Positions 23,663 through 31,279 of a stretch of DNA of 46,298 bases are shown here, piece after piece. This stretch comes from a virus. The stretch is taken from IMG/VR virus record IMGVR_UViG_3300013104_000032, positions 1-46,298 of that record; one strand, 5' to 3'. Each line of letters starts with the position of its first letter. The first letter of the stretch is position 1. Below the pieces are notes generated by a model. That model saw only the letters and a program-made list of their open reading frames with translations. It had not been told where the DNA came from and ran no database searches. The translations under genes and the position numbers were made by a program.

Positions 23663-24345
23663 GCGGCGCGCTCCATGAACTCCATCGGATCGCGTGCGTT
23701 CTTTCGAAGGTTGCAAGGCGGACACGCGATCCGAAGGTTCGTCAGCACATGCGCACCGCCTTTCGCGAGCGGCATGAAATGATCGACGTGGAACGAACCG
23801 GCGCAATCGACATCGCAGTAAAAGCAGACTTTCGGCTGTTCCAACGTCCATGCCGCGAGCATTCCGCCAGTAATCCCTGCCTCTTCCTGCGTCCGGCGCT
23901 TTGCGCTGTACTGCCGCATGATCGCTTTGCGCTTGTCGGGATTGTTCCGACGCCACTCAGTAGCTCGCCGCGTTTGCAATTCAGGGTTGCGCGCGCGGTA
24001 CTCGCGGTCATATTCCCGCTTCTCGTCCTTCGTCCGTGCCTGATACTCCGACACCTTCGCGGTGAACTTGGGCGTGCCCTTCACCCTTTCGTACCATGCC
24101 CGCTTCCCTTCGAGCACCGCGGGCCGGTTCTCATCACGCCACTTCTGATTGGTGGCCAGGACTCGCTCGCTTTCACGGGCGTAATAGTTCCTGCGCTTCG
24201 TCCGAGCAAGCTCCACATTCCGCTCGCGCGCGGCCTTCTGCGCCTTCGTCGAGCACTCGCGGCACCGCCCCTGCAGGCCGTCAGACGCTCGCTTATCAGG
24301 CGAGAAATCATCCCGCTCTGTCTTGCAGGCAGTGCATGTTTTCAT
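23659..24345 (-). CDS. HNH endonuclease with N-terminal zinc finger
   Basis: 228 residues from the ATG at 24345. The N-terminus has two CxxC pairs (CTACKTERDDF and CRECS). A very basic helical middle is rich in Arg and Lys. The C-terminal HNH core is CFYCDVDCAGSFHVDHFMPL and NLRIACPPCNLRK. It could help terminase or be a homing-type nuclease. It is embedded without a gap between the metallophosphoesterase and Ntn-hydrolase genes, so it is not disrupting anything visible. Confidence 0.8.
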   Translation of the reverse strand: MKTCTACKTERDDFSPDKRASDGLQGRCRECSTKAQKAARERNVELARTKRRNYYARESERVLATNQKWRDENRPAVLEGKRAWYERVKGTPKFTAKVSEYQARTKDEKREYDREYRARNPELQTRRATEWRRNNPDKRKAIMRQYSAKRRTQEEAGITGGMLAAWTLEQPKVCFYCDVDCAGSFHVDHFMPLAKGGAHVLTNLRIACPPCNLRKNARDPMEFMERAA

Positions 24346-25445
24346 GCCGCAAGCGCCCGAATCATGCCGACGCTCGCAATACCCCGGTTGTAAATGCCGT
24401 GCGTACGGTCGATGTCGATGCGCTGCATCTGCCGGGCGGCGCGATAGCCGCTGGCCGCATGCCATGCGTCTCCGGCCGCCAGGGTGTTGAACGCCTCGAC
24501 CGTGCAGCCGCGGTATTCCTGATGCTTGGTGTGGTGGATGTGTCCCGTCCACCAATACCGCTGGGTTGTCTGCCCCCAATCCTCGGCGCGATCGGTCGCC
24601 ATGATCGACGGCAGCTCGCCGAGCTTTATCTTGTCGCCGTGCGTGATGCCGATCAGATTCTTGCCGAACCGCTGGTAATAGAACTTGCTCGGCGACGTCT
24701 CGACTTCGACCCGCTTGTCGCGGCTGTAATAGGCTTCCATGACCATCGCCATCCATCCCGCCGAATCCGGGTTGTGGTTGCCAGGCGTCACGAACACCTT
24801 GACGCGCTTGTGCTTCTCAAGCATGCGGCCAATGCAGTAGCGCATCGCCTCACTGGCAATGCGAATGACCCGCTGGTATCGCGTGTCCACGTCCAGCAAG
24901 TTGCCACTGGCCGGCGTCATGTTGCTGCGGTTGTCGGCATGCAGATAGTCGCCGACATCCACGAGGTATGCCGTTTCGCTGTCCGGCGCGCCCGCCACAA
25001 GCAAGTCGATGGCTGCACGCAGATCAGCGGATGCGATGTTTGTGTCGAAGTCCTCCCCGCCTGTCTCGGCGGCCCACGCATAGGCGCCGAAGTGAGCATC
25101 GCCGATCATGTAGGCCGACAGGCTATCGACGAGGCTCCGCGTCTTGGGCGCTTTGATCGGCTTGGCGAGCCCCTTCACGTCGTGCTTGAGGGATTCGACC
25201 ACCGCCCCGAGGGCGCGCCGCAATGCCTCTTCATCCGCCGACGTCTTGACCCACTGCATCACCGTCTCGCCGGTGCGCGTGTCGGTCAGCGTCGACGTGC
25301 CGCGAATCTTGAAACCTTCGGGCAGGTTCTCGGCGTCGTTCAGGGCAGGCGCCGGCCAGTTGAAGGTGTGGCCGGTTGACGGACAGCGCCCCCGACCGCC
25401 GCCGGTCTTGATTGCACCGGCTGCGCCGCACTTCGGACAGATCAC
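24342..25445 (-). CDS. calcineurin-like metallophosphoesterase
   Basis: 367 residues. Metal-binding motifs are in order: GDAHFG at 115-120, VGDYLHADN at 164-172, PGNHN at 221-225, THGD at 268-271 and GHIHH at 301-305. The N-terminus has a short zinc-ribbon-like CPKCG. The family hydrolyses phosphoesters of nucleotides, nucleic acids or proteins. The neighbours (a predicted nucleotide pyrophosphatase and nucleases) favour a DNA or nucleotide substrate. Confidence 0.85.
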   Translation of the reverse strand: MICPKCGAAGAIKTGGGRGRCPSTGHTFNWPAPALNDAENLPEGFKIRGTSTLTDTRTGETVMQWVKTSADEEALRRALGAVVESLKHDVKGLAKPIKAPKTRSLVDSLSAYMIGDAHFGAYAWAAETGGEDFDTNIASADLRAAIDLLVAGAPDSETAYLVDVGDYLHADNRSNMTPASGNLLDVDTRYQRVIRIASEAMRYCIGRMLEKHKRVKVFVTPGNHNPDSAGWMAMVMEAYYSRDKRVEVETSPSKFYYQRFGKNLIGITHGDKIKLGELPSIMATDRAEDWGQTTQRYWWTGHIHHTKHQEYRGCTVEAFNTLAAGDAWHAASGYRAARQMQRIDIDRTHGIYNRGIASVGMIRALAA

Positions 25446-25873
25446 AGCCCGCTCGCCTGGTCGTCGCGGGCGAAGTCGCAGTTGGGTGGCGCCATGCTCA
25501 CGCTATCGAGCGCCTTGGCTGCCGGAATCTCAAACAAGCCCTTGGGCCGGTCGTCGCCTTCGCGATAGGTGCGCGCGAACGTGGTCAACATGACTAGATT
25601 GCACATCGCATGGCCGAGATGTGGCAGGCCACTCTCGGGATCGTTGTCCTCGCCGCGCGCCCACGCGTACAGATGGCGCAGCAGACAGGCAAAGACCACC
25701 ATCCACTGCATGCCCTTCGCCCAATTCCATGCCGCGTACTTCTTGCGCCCGTAGTCGAACACGCGTGCGCAATCTTCCAGCGCGACGCCGGGGATCAGAT
25801 CGAGTGCGACCTTGCCATCGTTGTAGCGGGCGCCGGACCCGCGGGCCGTGCTGTTTACGTCGCCGATGCTCAT
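25442..25873 (-). CDS. DUF5664-type predicted dATP/dGTP diphosphohydrolase
   Basis: 143 residues. The core GARYNDGKVALDLIPGVALE, FDYGRKKYAAWNWAKGM and HLYAWARGEDNDPESGLPHL is the DUF5664 family. It is an all-helical relative of MazG-like pyrophosphatases and is named dATP/dGTP diphosphohydrolase in databases. It would hydrolyse purine deoxynucleotides and alter pools during infection. No PurZ or phage polymerase gene is in the window, so a 2-aminoadenine genome is not indicated. Confidence 0.75.
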   Translation of the reverse strand: MSIGDVNSTARGSGARYNDGKVALDLIPGVALEDCARVFDYGRKKYAAWNWAKGMQWMVVFACLLRHLYAWARGEDNDPESGLPHLGHAMCNLVMLTTFARTYREGDDRPKGLFEIPAAKALDSVSMAPPNCDFARDDQASGL

Positions 25874-26175
25874 CGCACACCCCCGCGCTCGATGCGCAGC
25901 GCGTCAAGCGAGCCGGACGTCGGAACGGTCACTACGACATGGCTGTTCACCTCCACGCCGTTTCCAAACTTCAGCCCGTTGAACCAGCGCCGCAGCACGT
26001 ACTGCCGCACAAGGCTGATGCCGGTGAAGATCACGCCGATGCCGAACGCCTGGCCGCCGGTAACGTGGAACCCGAACAGCGGCAGGATCGCCATGTTCGC
26101 GCACCAGTTGATGCTGAAGCCCACGGCGATATTCGAAATTGCCTCGACAACCGAACCGATTTTAGTCTGAGACAT
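25870..26175 (-). CDS. small phage membrane protein (DUF7220-like)
   Basis: 101 residues from the ATG at 26175, preceded by GGAGAAGCTC. The N-terminal two-thirds has two membrane helices (AISNIAVGFSINWCANMAIL and FGIGVIFTGISLVRQYVL), then RRWFNGLK and a polar tail. This resembles DUF7220, a phage-associated membrane family of unknown role. Confidence 0.65.
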   Translation of the reverse strand: MSQTKIGSVVEAISNIAVGFSINWCANMAILPLFGFHVTGGQAFGIGVIFTGISLVRQYVLRRWFNGLKFGNGVEVNSHVVVTVPTSGSLDALRIERGGVR

Positions 26176-26608
26176 GAGCTTCTCCGATGACGGATGCATA
26201 GCGTTCAATTCGTGCCAGGGCCTCGCTGACGGAATCGCCCAGCTTCCCTAGAGCAACGTTGCAGCCCCAGCAAAGCCAGCCTCGAAACTCGCCGGTTACG
26301 TGGTCATGATCCAAATTGAGAGAATTCTGTTTCGTCGCAGCACCGCACATCTCGCAACCTGACGGCTCGGGCCTTGTCGGCTCGGGCAGCTTTCGGTTCT
26401 TGCGGTGTCTGGCTAGAACGGCTTCCGGGTACTTCGCGTGGTACGCCTTGCTGTACGCGGCGACCTTCGCTTTATTCCTGCGCTTCCATAGCTTGGATCT
26501 GGCTATCGCGCACGCCACGCAATTCCCGCACGCGTAGCGCTCCGTAGAACCACAGACGGCGCATGGCTTTCCAACGACGCGGACGGATTCGCCGATCGTC
26601 TGTGCCAT
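26162..26608 (-). CDS. endonuclease VII-like recombination nuclease
   Basis: 148 residues. An N-terminal zinc-finger-like region (CAVCGSTERYACGNCVACAI) is followed by a basic helix. The C-terminal core CEMCGAATKQNSLNLDHDHV with GWLCWGCNVALGKLGDS matches the phage T4 endonuclease VII (recombination endonuclease VII) HNH domain. It may resolve branched DNA before packaging. The upstream 500 bases hold no gene. Confidence 0.82.
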   Translation of the reverse strand: MAQTIGESVRVVGKPCAVCGSTERYACGNCVACAIARSKLWKRRNKAKVAAYSKAYHAKYPEAVLARHRKNRKLPEPTRPEPSGCEMCGAATKQNSLNLDHDHVTGEFRGWLCWGCNVALGKLGDSVSEALARIERYASVIGEAHVSD

Positions 26609-26681
26609 GTCGTGGTCTCGAATAAGTCCGGCGAGCCTTGCGGCTGCTGCGGCGCCTTGGCGTCGGCCGGCTCAGTTGGTG

Positions 26682-26819
26682 TGGAAGAAGGCGAGGATCG
26701 AACTCGCGCCGGAATGCTGGTCAAGCAAACCGTGGATGCTGACGCGCCGGTGACCAAACTGGCGCCGCACCTCGCCGCACCCGTTCAGGATGCCGATCTA
26801 CCGCTGATCTACTTCTTCC
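26682..26819 (-). tRNA. tRNA-like element with GAA anticodon and oversized variable region
   Basis: Minus-strand elements in tRNA order: acceptor 5' GAAGAAG at 26818-26812 (plus one extra G), TA, a D-arm GATC-AGCGGTA-GATC, an anticodon arm GCATC-CTGAACG-GGTGC (anticodon GAA, Phe), then 69 bases, then a perfect T-arm GCGAG-TTCGATC-CTCGC and acceptor 3' CTTCTTC. All stems pair, but the region between anticodon arm and T-arm is far longer than any normal variable loop. It could be an intron-like insertion, a decayed tRNA or a tRNA mimic. Confidence 0.4.
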
Positions 26820-26821
26820 CC

Positions 26822-26850
26822 AAAAGAAAAGCCCGGCGCGTGGCCGGGCT
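26822..26850 (-). terminator. Rho-independent terminator upstream of the GAA tRNA-like element
   Basis: On the minus strand AGCCCGGC-CACGC-GCCGGGCT is followed by TTTCTTTT. It would end transcripts from the primase side before the endonuclease VII operon unless antitermination acts. Confidence 0.8.
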
Positions 26851-26980
26851 CGTTGTGCAGCTAGAGAGGCGATCGTCCCCTCCGGGCTTCCGCCAGTCCT
26901 ACGCGAAGGGCTGCCATCTGATTGCCGGCGCGTCGCCAGCTTGTTGAATCTGCGGTGGCCGGTGGTGAGGTTCCGGCAGT

Positions 26981-27047
26981 TGTGGACGGCTTATCCGACT
27001 CGCCGACACTTGGGGTGACAAGCGCTCTGCCTCTGAGCTAGTCCACT
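26981..27047 (-). tRNA. degenerate tRNA-like element
   Basis: Minus-strand acceptor AGTGGAC pairs with GTCCACA at 26987-26981 over six bases. A perfect D-arm TA-GCTC-AGAGGCA-GAGC follows, then a weak anticodon arm CTTG-TCACCC-CAAG with a six-base loop and a T-arm GGCGA-GTCGGAT-AAGCC with two mismatches. It is only 67 bases. I read it as a decayed or unusual tRNA and cannot assign an amino acid. Confidence 0.33.
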
Positions 27048-27099
27048 ACCCGACTAGGTAACAGCGCATCACCACTGCGCATTCACCGCAAAACTATCG

Positions 27100-27140
27100 C
27101 ATCTTGGCCAATGGTTGCAGGTTGTGGGATGAAGTCAAGG
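27100..27140 (-). repeat. 41-base element, copy 2 (possible promoter/regulatory site)
   Basis: Second copy of the element at 16155-16195, same orientation, with about 33 of 41 bases identical. Here it lies just before the tRNA-like elements and the endonuclease VII operon. It does not start a long gene: the frame after its ATG stops at once. That argues for a DNA- or RNA-level function rather than coding. Confidence 0.5.
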
Positions 27141-27350
27141 GTGGGGCATTACGGCGAGCAGCGCGCGCGCAGCATCCTCGGCCGTTGCGCCCTCGCCAAT
27201 GAACTCGCCAACCGACTCACCCAGGCTCACGAAGTCCGACGGGTTGCCGATCTGCGCCCACCAATGCCCGTCGCTGTCGTAGAACAGCGCGAACTCTCTG
27301 TTGCCCTGCTTTCGCTCGATCGCCAGCGCGATCATCGCCGCCAAGTACAT
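27135..27350 (-). CDS. hypothetical protein
   Basis: 71 residues from the ATG at 27350, overlapping the previous stop as TGATG. It starts with a short hydrophobic stretch (MYLAAMIALAIERK), then FALFYDSDGHWWAQIGNPSD and a helical end. The form is like small phage proteins of unknown function. It is the last gene before the 525-base gap that holds the tRNA-like elements. Confidence 0.6.
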   Translation of the reverse strand: MYLAAMIALAIERKQGNREFALFYDSDGHWWAQIGNPSDFVSLGESVGEFIGEGATAEDAARALLAVMPHP

Positions 27351-27835
27351 CACGCCGCCCTCCGATGCCTACGCCACGCCAACGCTAGCGCATCCTCGGC
27401 CGCGTATTCCAGCAGCAGGCACGCGAACAGCACCAGCTCGGCCCAGTCGTCATCGCGGCAACCAACAGGCGCCGGCGGCACGCTGTAACCGCGAACGAGC
27501 GCGTTGTAGGCGCTTACGGCGACGTGGGCAGCGAAGGGTTTGGCTCGGCGGGCCGCTGCGCCGCGGTCGCTCGCCACAGCACGCCCAGCCCACTCGCAGA
27601 CGCGCAGGTAGTTGGCTGGCCTGCCCGTGGCCATATCCGCAGCTATATCCGGCCCGATGTCGCGCGGGTTGCGCCGGCCAAAGCTCAGTGCCGCGGCGAT
27701 CAGGTGGTCGGTCGGGATCTGGCGCTGTTCGCTTGAGCCGCCCGCAGGCTCGCGCCATGTTCCATGCCCGGCCAGGGCATGCACGCGTTCGCGAAAGGTC
27801 GGGACGCTGCGGGCTTCGTGGGTGGCTGGGGTCAT
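27350..27835 (-). CDS. protein of unknown function before the late region
   Basis: 161 residues from the ATG at 27835 (ATGA overlap). Contains RERVHALAGHGTWREPAGGS, then IAAALSFGRRNPRDIGPDIA and a hydrophobic helical end ELVLFACLLLEYAAEDALAL with a basic tail. I recall similar proteins in related phages without a known job. Its place between replication and late genes is where a Q-type antiterminator would sit, but no motif supports that. Confidence 0.6.
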   Translation of the reverse strand: MTPATHEARSVPTFRERVHALAGHGTWREPAGGSSEQRQIPTDHLIAAALSFGRRNPRDIGPDIAADMATGRPANYLRVCEWAGRAVASDRGAAARRAKPFAAHVAVSAYNALVRGYSVPPAPVGCRDDDWAELVLFACLLLEYAAEDALALAWRRHRRAA

Positions 27836-28218
27836 GCGGCAAGCTCCTCGGGTTCGTTCTGGCCATCGGCCACCAGGTAATCGCGCAGCACGGCCCAAGC
27901 TTGCTGCCAGCCCTTGCACACCTCAGCCCGCCAGCCATGCGCTCGCAAGCTGGCGATGAACTGCCGCTGTTCAGGGTTCGGCCGGCCAATCTCGGTCTTG
28001 AGCTCGATCGCCAGCCCGTTGAACCCACCACGAGGAACAGGGAACAGGTAATCGGGCACCCCCCGCCGAACGCCCTCGGCCTTCATGGCGCCGGCCGTGC
28101 GCTTGGAGCGATAGCCGCCGTTCGGGACGGCGAAGAACAGGGCCAGCTCGGGCCAGGCCGGTTCGGCGCCGGTGACGGCTCGCATGAGCAGAACAGCCTC
28201 GACGTGCTCGCTGTTCAT
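27832..28218 (-). CDS. VRR-NUC domain nuclease
   Basis: 128 residues from the ATG at 28218, with GAGGG upstream. The VRR-NUC core is visible as FFAVPNGGYRSKRTAGAMKA, EGVRRGVPDYLFPVPRGGF and LAIELKTEIGRPNPEQRQFI, containing the PD and ELK catalytic pair of the PD-(D/E)XK fold. It ends with GWRAEVCKGWQQAWAVLRDY. Such proteins are structure-specific nucleases used in replication or recombination. It lies just downstream of the origin candidate. Confidence 0.85.
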   Translation of the reverse strand: MNSEHVEAVLLMRAVTGAEPAWPELALFFAVPNGGYRSKRTAGAMKAEGVRRGVPDYLFPVPRGGFNGLAIELKTEIGRPNPEQRQFIASLRAHGWRAEVCKGWQQAWAVLRDYLVADGQNEPEELAA

Positions 28219-28355
28219 CGGCTGACCCTCACAGCAGGGACAATCGTCGACGAAACGGAGACAACGCTGTCGTCGCCTATAGCCGTTGGTGCATAAGGGT
28301 TTGAAAGCAATAGGAGACAAAATATATATATATATTTTATAGAGAGGTTTTTCAC
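28215..28355 (-). CDS. possible small exported peptide over the AT-rich tract
   Basis: From a GTG at 28355 (AAGGGGG eight bases upstream) a 46-residue frame reads KNLSIKYIYIFCLLLLSNPY and then a polar tail, ending in an ATGA overlap with the VRR-NUC gene. It looks like a signal peptide, but the hydrophobic part is encoded by the TA-repeat, so chance is a strong alternative. Confidence 0.25.
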   Translation of the reverse strand: MKNLSIKYIYIFCLLLLSNPYAPTAIGDDSVVSVSSTIVPAVRVSR

Positions 28356-28460
28356 GTATAGGCCCCCTTTTCTGGAAAAATAATCTTCTATCGAATTTGT
28401 CACCGATTGGCCTCTAGCCCTACTCTCCCAACGGGTATAGCTGGAGACCGAGTTGTCTCC
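28257..28460. other. AT-rich region with repeated GGAGACAA words: replication origin candidate
   Basis: In a GC-rich genome, 28313-28400 contains a (TA)n tract and long A and T runs, the most AT-rich stretch of the window. GGAGACAA occurs at 28257 and 28313 and, inverted, as part of the palindrome GGAGAC-CGA-GTTGTCTCC at 28443-28460. It lies between the primase-polymerase gene and VRR-NUC. Easy melting plus repeated sites next to the primase fits an origin. A promoter/operator region is the alternative (TATAAA is present on the minus strand). Confidence 0.5.
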
Positions 28461-28476
28461 GCTTTGACGATTGCTA

Positions 28477-30696
28477 TTAGGCTGCCTCATCGTCCACCTC
28501 GGCCCGCACGGCGACCCATGCCTCACGCTGCCGTCCGCCGCGTCCGCTCATCGGCTTGTCGAAGCTCACGTAATCGGCCAGGCCGTCGGTACGCAGGCTG
28601 TCCATGACGGTCTTGCGCATGCGCAGGTCCATGCCGGCGAACAGGCGCGAGAAGCGGGACATTTCGCGTTCGGTCCTGCCCTTCTGGCCTCCCTTGCGGA
28701 TCACTTCCAGCAATTCAGCCCGCCACTGCGCAAACTGGCTGCCGTGCATGTGCTTGCGCACCGCCTCGATCGTCTGCGCCGTGTAGTGCGTCACGTAGGC
28801 GATCGCCCATTCGGCATGCTCAAGGCGAATGAACGGCGTCGTCACGTTGTCAGAAACGGCCAGGGACATGGCAATGCGCAAAGCCTTTTCCAGACTTCGC
28901 CCTTCCATTTCCGCCAGCCCTTCGGGCTCAAGCTGATCCATCGACTTGAGGCATGCCGCTTCATAGGCACGGAACGCGGCCCGGGCTTCGGGCAAGAAGT
29001 CGATCACCCTGGGAACGGGCACTTGATCCGCGGCCAGGTCCAGGCCGGTCAGGTTGCCTTGCTGGCCAGCCCGGGCGGCCCGGCACCACTCGACGATGCT
29101 GTCGGGCACGTCCAGCGGATCCGCGATCCGTGAAAGCTGCCGGCCGATGTGACTCTCGACGATCAGCAAGCGATTCAGGAAACCGCCCTCGATGCTCTGC
29201 TCGGTCAGGGCGCCATAGAACGTCTTGGGCGTGGTCATGCCGAGCATGGACAGGGATGGGCGCTGAATCAGTCGCGCGGTCGCCTCGGAGCGCTGTACGG
29301 CCGTCAAGCTCATGGTCGAATAGCCTTGCGGGCGCAGCGTGCCGTGCGGAAGCCCCCAGCACTTGACCAGCTCGGTCACGGCCTGGCGCTTGTGGAAGTT
29401 GCCTTGCGCCTGCGCATTGCCCAACAGGTCGCCCAGCTCGTCAATGATCGTGATGTGTGCCGGCTGGTGATACAGGGCCGAGAACACCGCTGAATCGGAG
29501 GTGTAGCCGGCCGGGCCGATCAGGTGGCCGAGCTGCGCCGCATCAAGACAGGCCTCGATGATCGTGCGCGGGTGCTCTTTGCCGGTGGCCGACTTGCCCA
29601 CGTTGACCAGGTACAGCGGCGACCAGTTCTCGCGCGTGGTCTTGTAGCGCCGGCCAAGCACCACGGCACCCAGGGCAAGCGCGGCTTGCACGGCGAACTG
29701 CGGTTGTGGCTTCGGCGCGGTGCGGTTGTACAGGTCGACCACCGCCCCCAGTACCCCGGGCAGTCGCAGGAGGTGAGACGGCGTAGCGGAATCGGCCTGC
29801 ATGAAGGCGATGACGTTGCTTGCCGGCGCAGCGACCCGGGGAGCATCGCCCGACCAGCCGGCGTCATGCGCCCAGGTGAAGATGCTCTCGACGTGCAGCG
29901 GGCCATAGGCTTTGAAGGTGCGCCATTTGGACGTGGTACTGCCGTCATAGTTGGCCGCGCCCTGGCTCCATGCGTCCCACAGCTCGAACGCCTGCGGCGC
30001 CTCGGTCGAGTGCAACGCCTGGCCGACGGCAATCCACTGCGCGTAGTCAGATGCGTCCAGGGCCCCGAGCGCGGCTTTGAGGTCGGCGATGCGCTGCGGA
30101 TCGAGGTAACCGGTGCCGGAAGCGGCCGACGCTTTCGCGACGCCGGGCAGATGCAGCCAGGCCGGCGCTTCGGCGATCGCATAGCCTTCGGTCGGGTCGG
30201 CGCTGCCTTCCCACGCGTAGGTGCCACCGGTGGAATGGTTCGACGGCTCGACCACGATGTAACCGCCGGTCGACTTGACGTCGATGCCACGCCCGGGGCT
30301 GCGCAAACGTGAGCCGTCGTGCTTGAACAGGTAGTGATAGCCACCACCACCGGTCAGTGCGAGCGCGGTATCGGGCAGCTTGCCCTGTTTGCGCTCGATG
30401 TCGGCCAGGGTGTCATCGCCGCCATTGCGCGGATCCACGTCCAGCGCATCGAAGCCCGACGGTGCACCAGTGGCAATGCCAACGTTCGCATGCGGCACCC
30501 GGGTAAACCATTCGGTGATGCGGGCCGCGTCTTTGCTGGCGTCGTGCACGCCATGCGGCACCAGGTCATTGATCGGATGCTTGCCCGGGCTCTTGCAGTC
30601 GGCCTTGCCGCAGGTGCAGTTGCCGGCCTTCATGGCGTGAAGCGGCAAGACCGCCCAGCCCATGCTCGCGTAGCGCAGGGCGTGCGTGAGGGTCAT
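28477..30696 (-). CDS. primase-polymerase/helicase replication protein
   Basis: 739 residues from the ATG at 30696 (GGAGCAAAGC upstream). Domains in order: a bifunctional primase/polymerase N-terminal domain (zinc-like CTCGKADC at 27-34, catalytic DVDPR at 86-90, GGGGYHYLF at 116-124), a PriCT-like part at about 202-262, and a DUF3987-type ATPase with Walker A VGKSATGKEH (366-375) and Walker B TIIDELGD (416-423). It combines priming and unwinding, so the phage probably needs only host polymerase for replication. The gene adjoins the origin candidate. Confidence 0.88.
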   Translation of the reverse strand: MTLTHALRYASMGWAVLPLHAMKAGNCTCGKADCKSPGKHPINDLVPHGVHDASKDAARITEWFTRVPHANVGIATGAPSGFDALDVDPRNGGDDTLADIERKQGKLPDTALALTGGGGYHYLFKHDGSRLRSPGRGIDVKSTGGYIVVEPSNHSTGGTYAWEGSADPTEGYAIAEAPAWLHLPGVAKASAASGTGYLDPQRIADLKAALGALDASDYAQWIAVGQALHSTEAPQAFELWDAWSQGAANYDGSTTSKWRTFKAYGPLHVESIFTWAHDAGWSGDAPRVAAPASNVIAFMQADSATPSHLLRLPGVLGAVVDLYNRTAPKPQPQFAVQAALALGAVVLGRRYKTTRENWSPLYLVNVGKSATGKEHPRTIIEACLDAAQLGHLIGPAGYTSDSAVFSALYHQPAHITIIDELGDLLGNAQAQGNFHKRQAVTELVKCWGLPHGTLRPQGYSTMSLTAVQRSEATARLIQRPSLSMLGMTTPKTFYGALTEQSIEGGFLNRLLIVESHIGRQLSRIADPLDVPDSIVEWCRAARAGQQGNLTGLDLAADQVPVPRVIDFLPEARAAFRAYEAACLKSMDQLEPEGLAEMEGRSLEKALRIAMSLAVSDNVTTPFIRLEHAEWAIAYVTHYTAQTIEAVRKHMHGSQFAQWRAELLEVIRKGGQKGRTEREMSRFSRLFAGMDLRMRKTVMDSLRTDGLADYVSFDKPMSGRGGRQREAWVAVRAEVDDEAA

Positions 30697-31145
30697 GCTT
30701 TGCTCCGGTTTTTGTGACACGGAGCGCACAGCGTCCGAAGATTATCCATTTCCGGGCGTCCGCCTTTGCGAACTTCGCAGATGTGATCGCATTCCAGTTC
30801 GTCAGCACTTCCGCATTGCACGCAAGCATGGCCGTCGCGTTCGAATACGCACCTGCGAACGGTGAGCCATGAGTCGGGGAGAACCATGCGTGGCGGATCA
30901 ATCTGGCGCTTCAGATCGGACGAGCGCCAGGGCAGAATTACCAGGTCATAGAAGCGCGCAAGGATGTTCCACGCCTCTTTAGGCCGGCTGTAACCACGAC
31001 GGTCCATGACATCACGCATGTCTCGCATGGCGTCCTGATAGCCGTGCGAATACCCGCGACGGTAGTCGCCATCGCCTGTGAACTTCGTCGCTGCAAGCTC
31101 TTCGAGTGTGAAACAGCCAGCGGTGAGGGTGGCGGGGAGGGTCAT
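30693..31145 (-). CDS. HNH endonuclease
   Basis: 150 residues from the ATG at 31145 (ATGA overlap). The C-terminal HNH is CVFERDGHACVQCGSADELE with CDHICEVRKGG and then NLRTLCAPCHKNRSKA, a complete motif with two CxxC zinc sites. The N-terminal part is helical, with DYRRGYSHGYQDAMRDMRD. A role in DNA processing is likely; the target is unknown. Confidence 0.82.
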   Translation of the reverse strand: MTLPATLTAGCFTLEELAATKFTGDGDYRRGYSHGYQDAMRDMRDVMDRRGYSRPKEAWNILARFYDLVILPWRSSDLKRQIDPPRMVLPDSWLTVRRCVFERDGHACVQCGSADELECDHICEVRKGGRPEMDNLRTLCAPCHKNRSKA

Positions 31146-31279
31146 GCGGCCTTCCATCGATAAACCCATCCTGGATCAGCACCGGCATAACCAGAAAAAT
31201 CGCCCCACCAATGAACGTCCTGTTCCCATCTACACTCAAGAAGACCGAACGACCACCAAACAGAATGCCAGTCGCTCAT
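31142..31279 (-). CDS. 45-residue Trp-rich protein
   Basis: ATG at 31279 and the stop at 31142 both overlap neighbours as ATGA, so the frame is exactly fitted between the PAPS-reductase-like and HNH genes. The sequence has seven Trp (SDWHSVWWSFGLLECRWEQD, VHWWGDFSGYAG, WVYRWKAA). No known function. Exact fit on both sides argues for a real gene. Confidence 0.55.
   Translation of the reverse strand: MSDWHSVWWSFGLLECRWEQDVHWWGDFSGYAGADPGWVYRWKAA

Noticed and set aside
25442-25873. 2-aminoadenine (Z) genome suggested by the diphosphohydrolase
   Set aside because: No PurZ-like adenylosuccinate synthetase or DpoZ-like polymerase is in the window, and DUF5664 proteins occur widely in ordinary phages.
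28321-28345. TA-repeat as a transposon end or target duplication
   Set aside because: No inverted ends or transposase gene lie nearby, and no insertion sequence was recognised in the window.
29524-30312. 262-codon plus-strand frame opposite the primase
   Set aside because: The primase on the other strand has all catalytic motifs; this frame has none.
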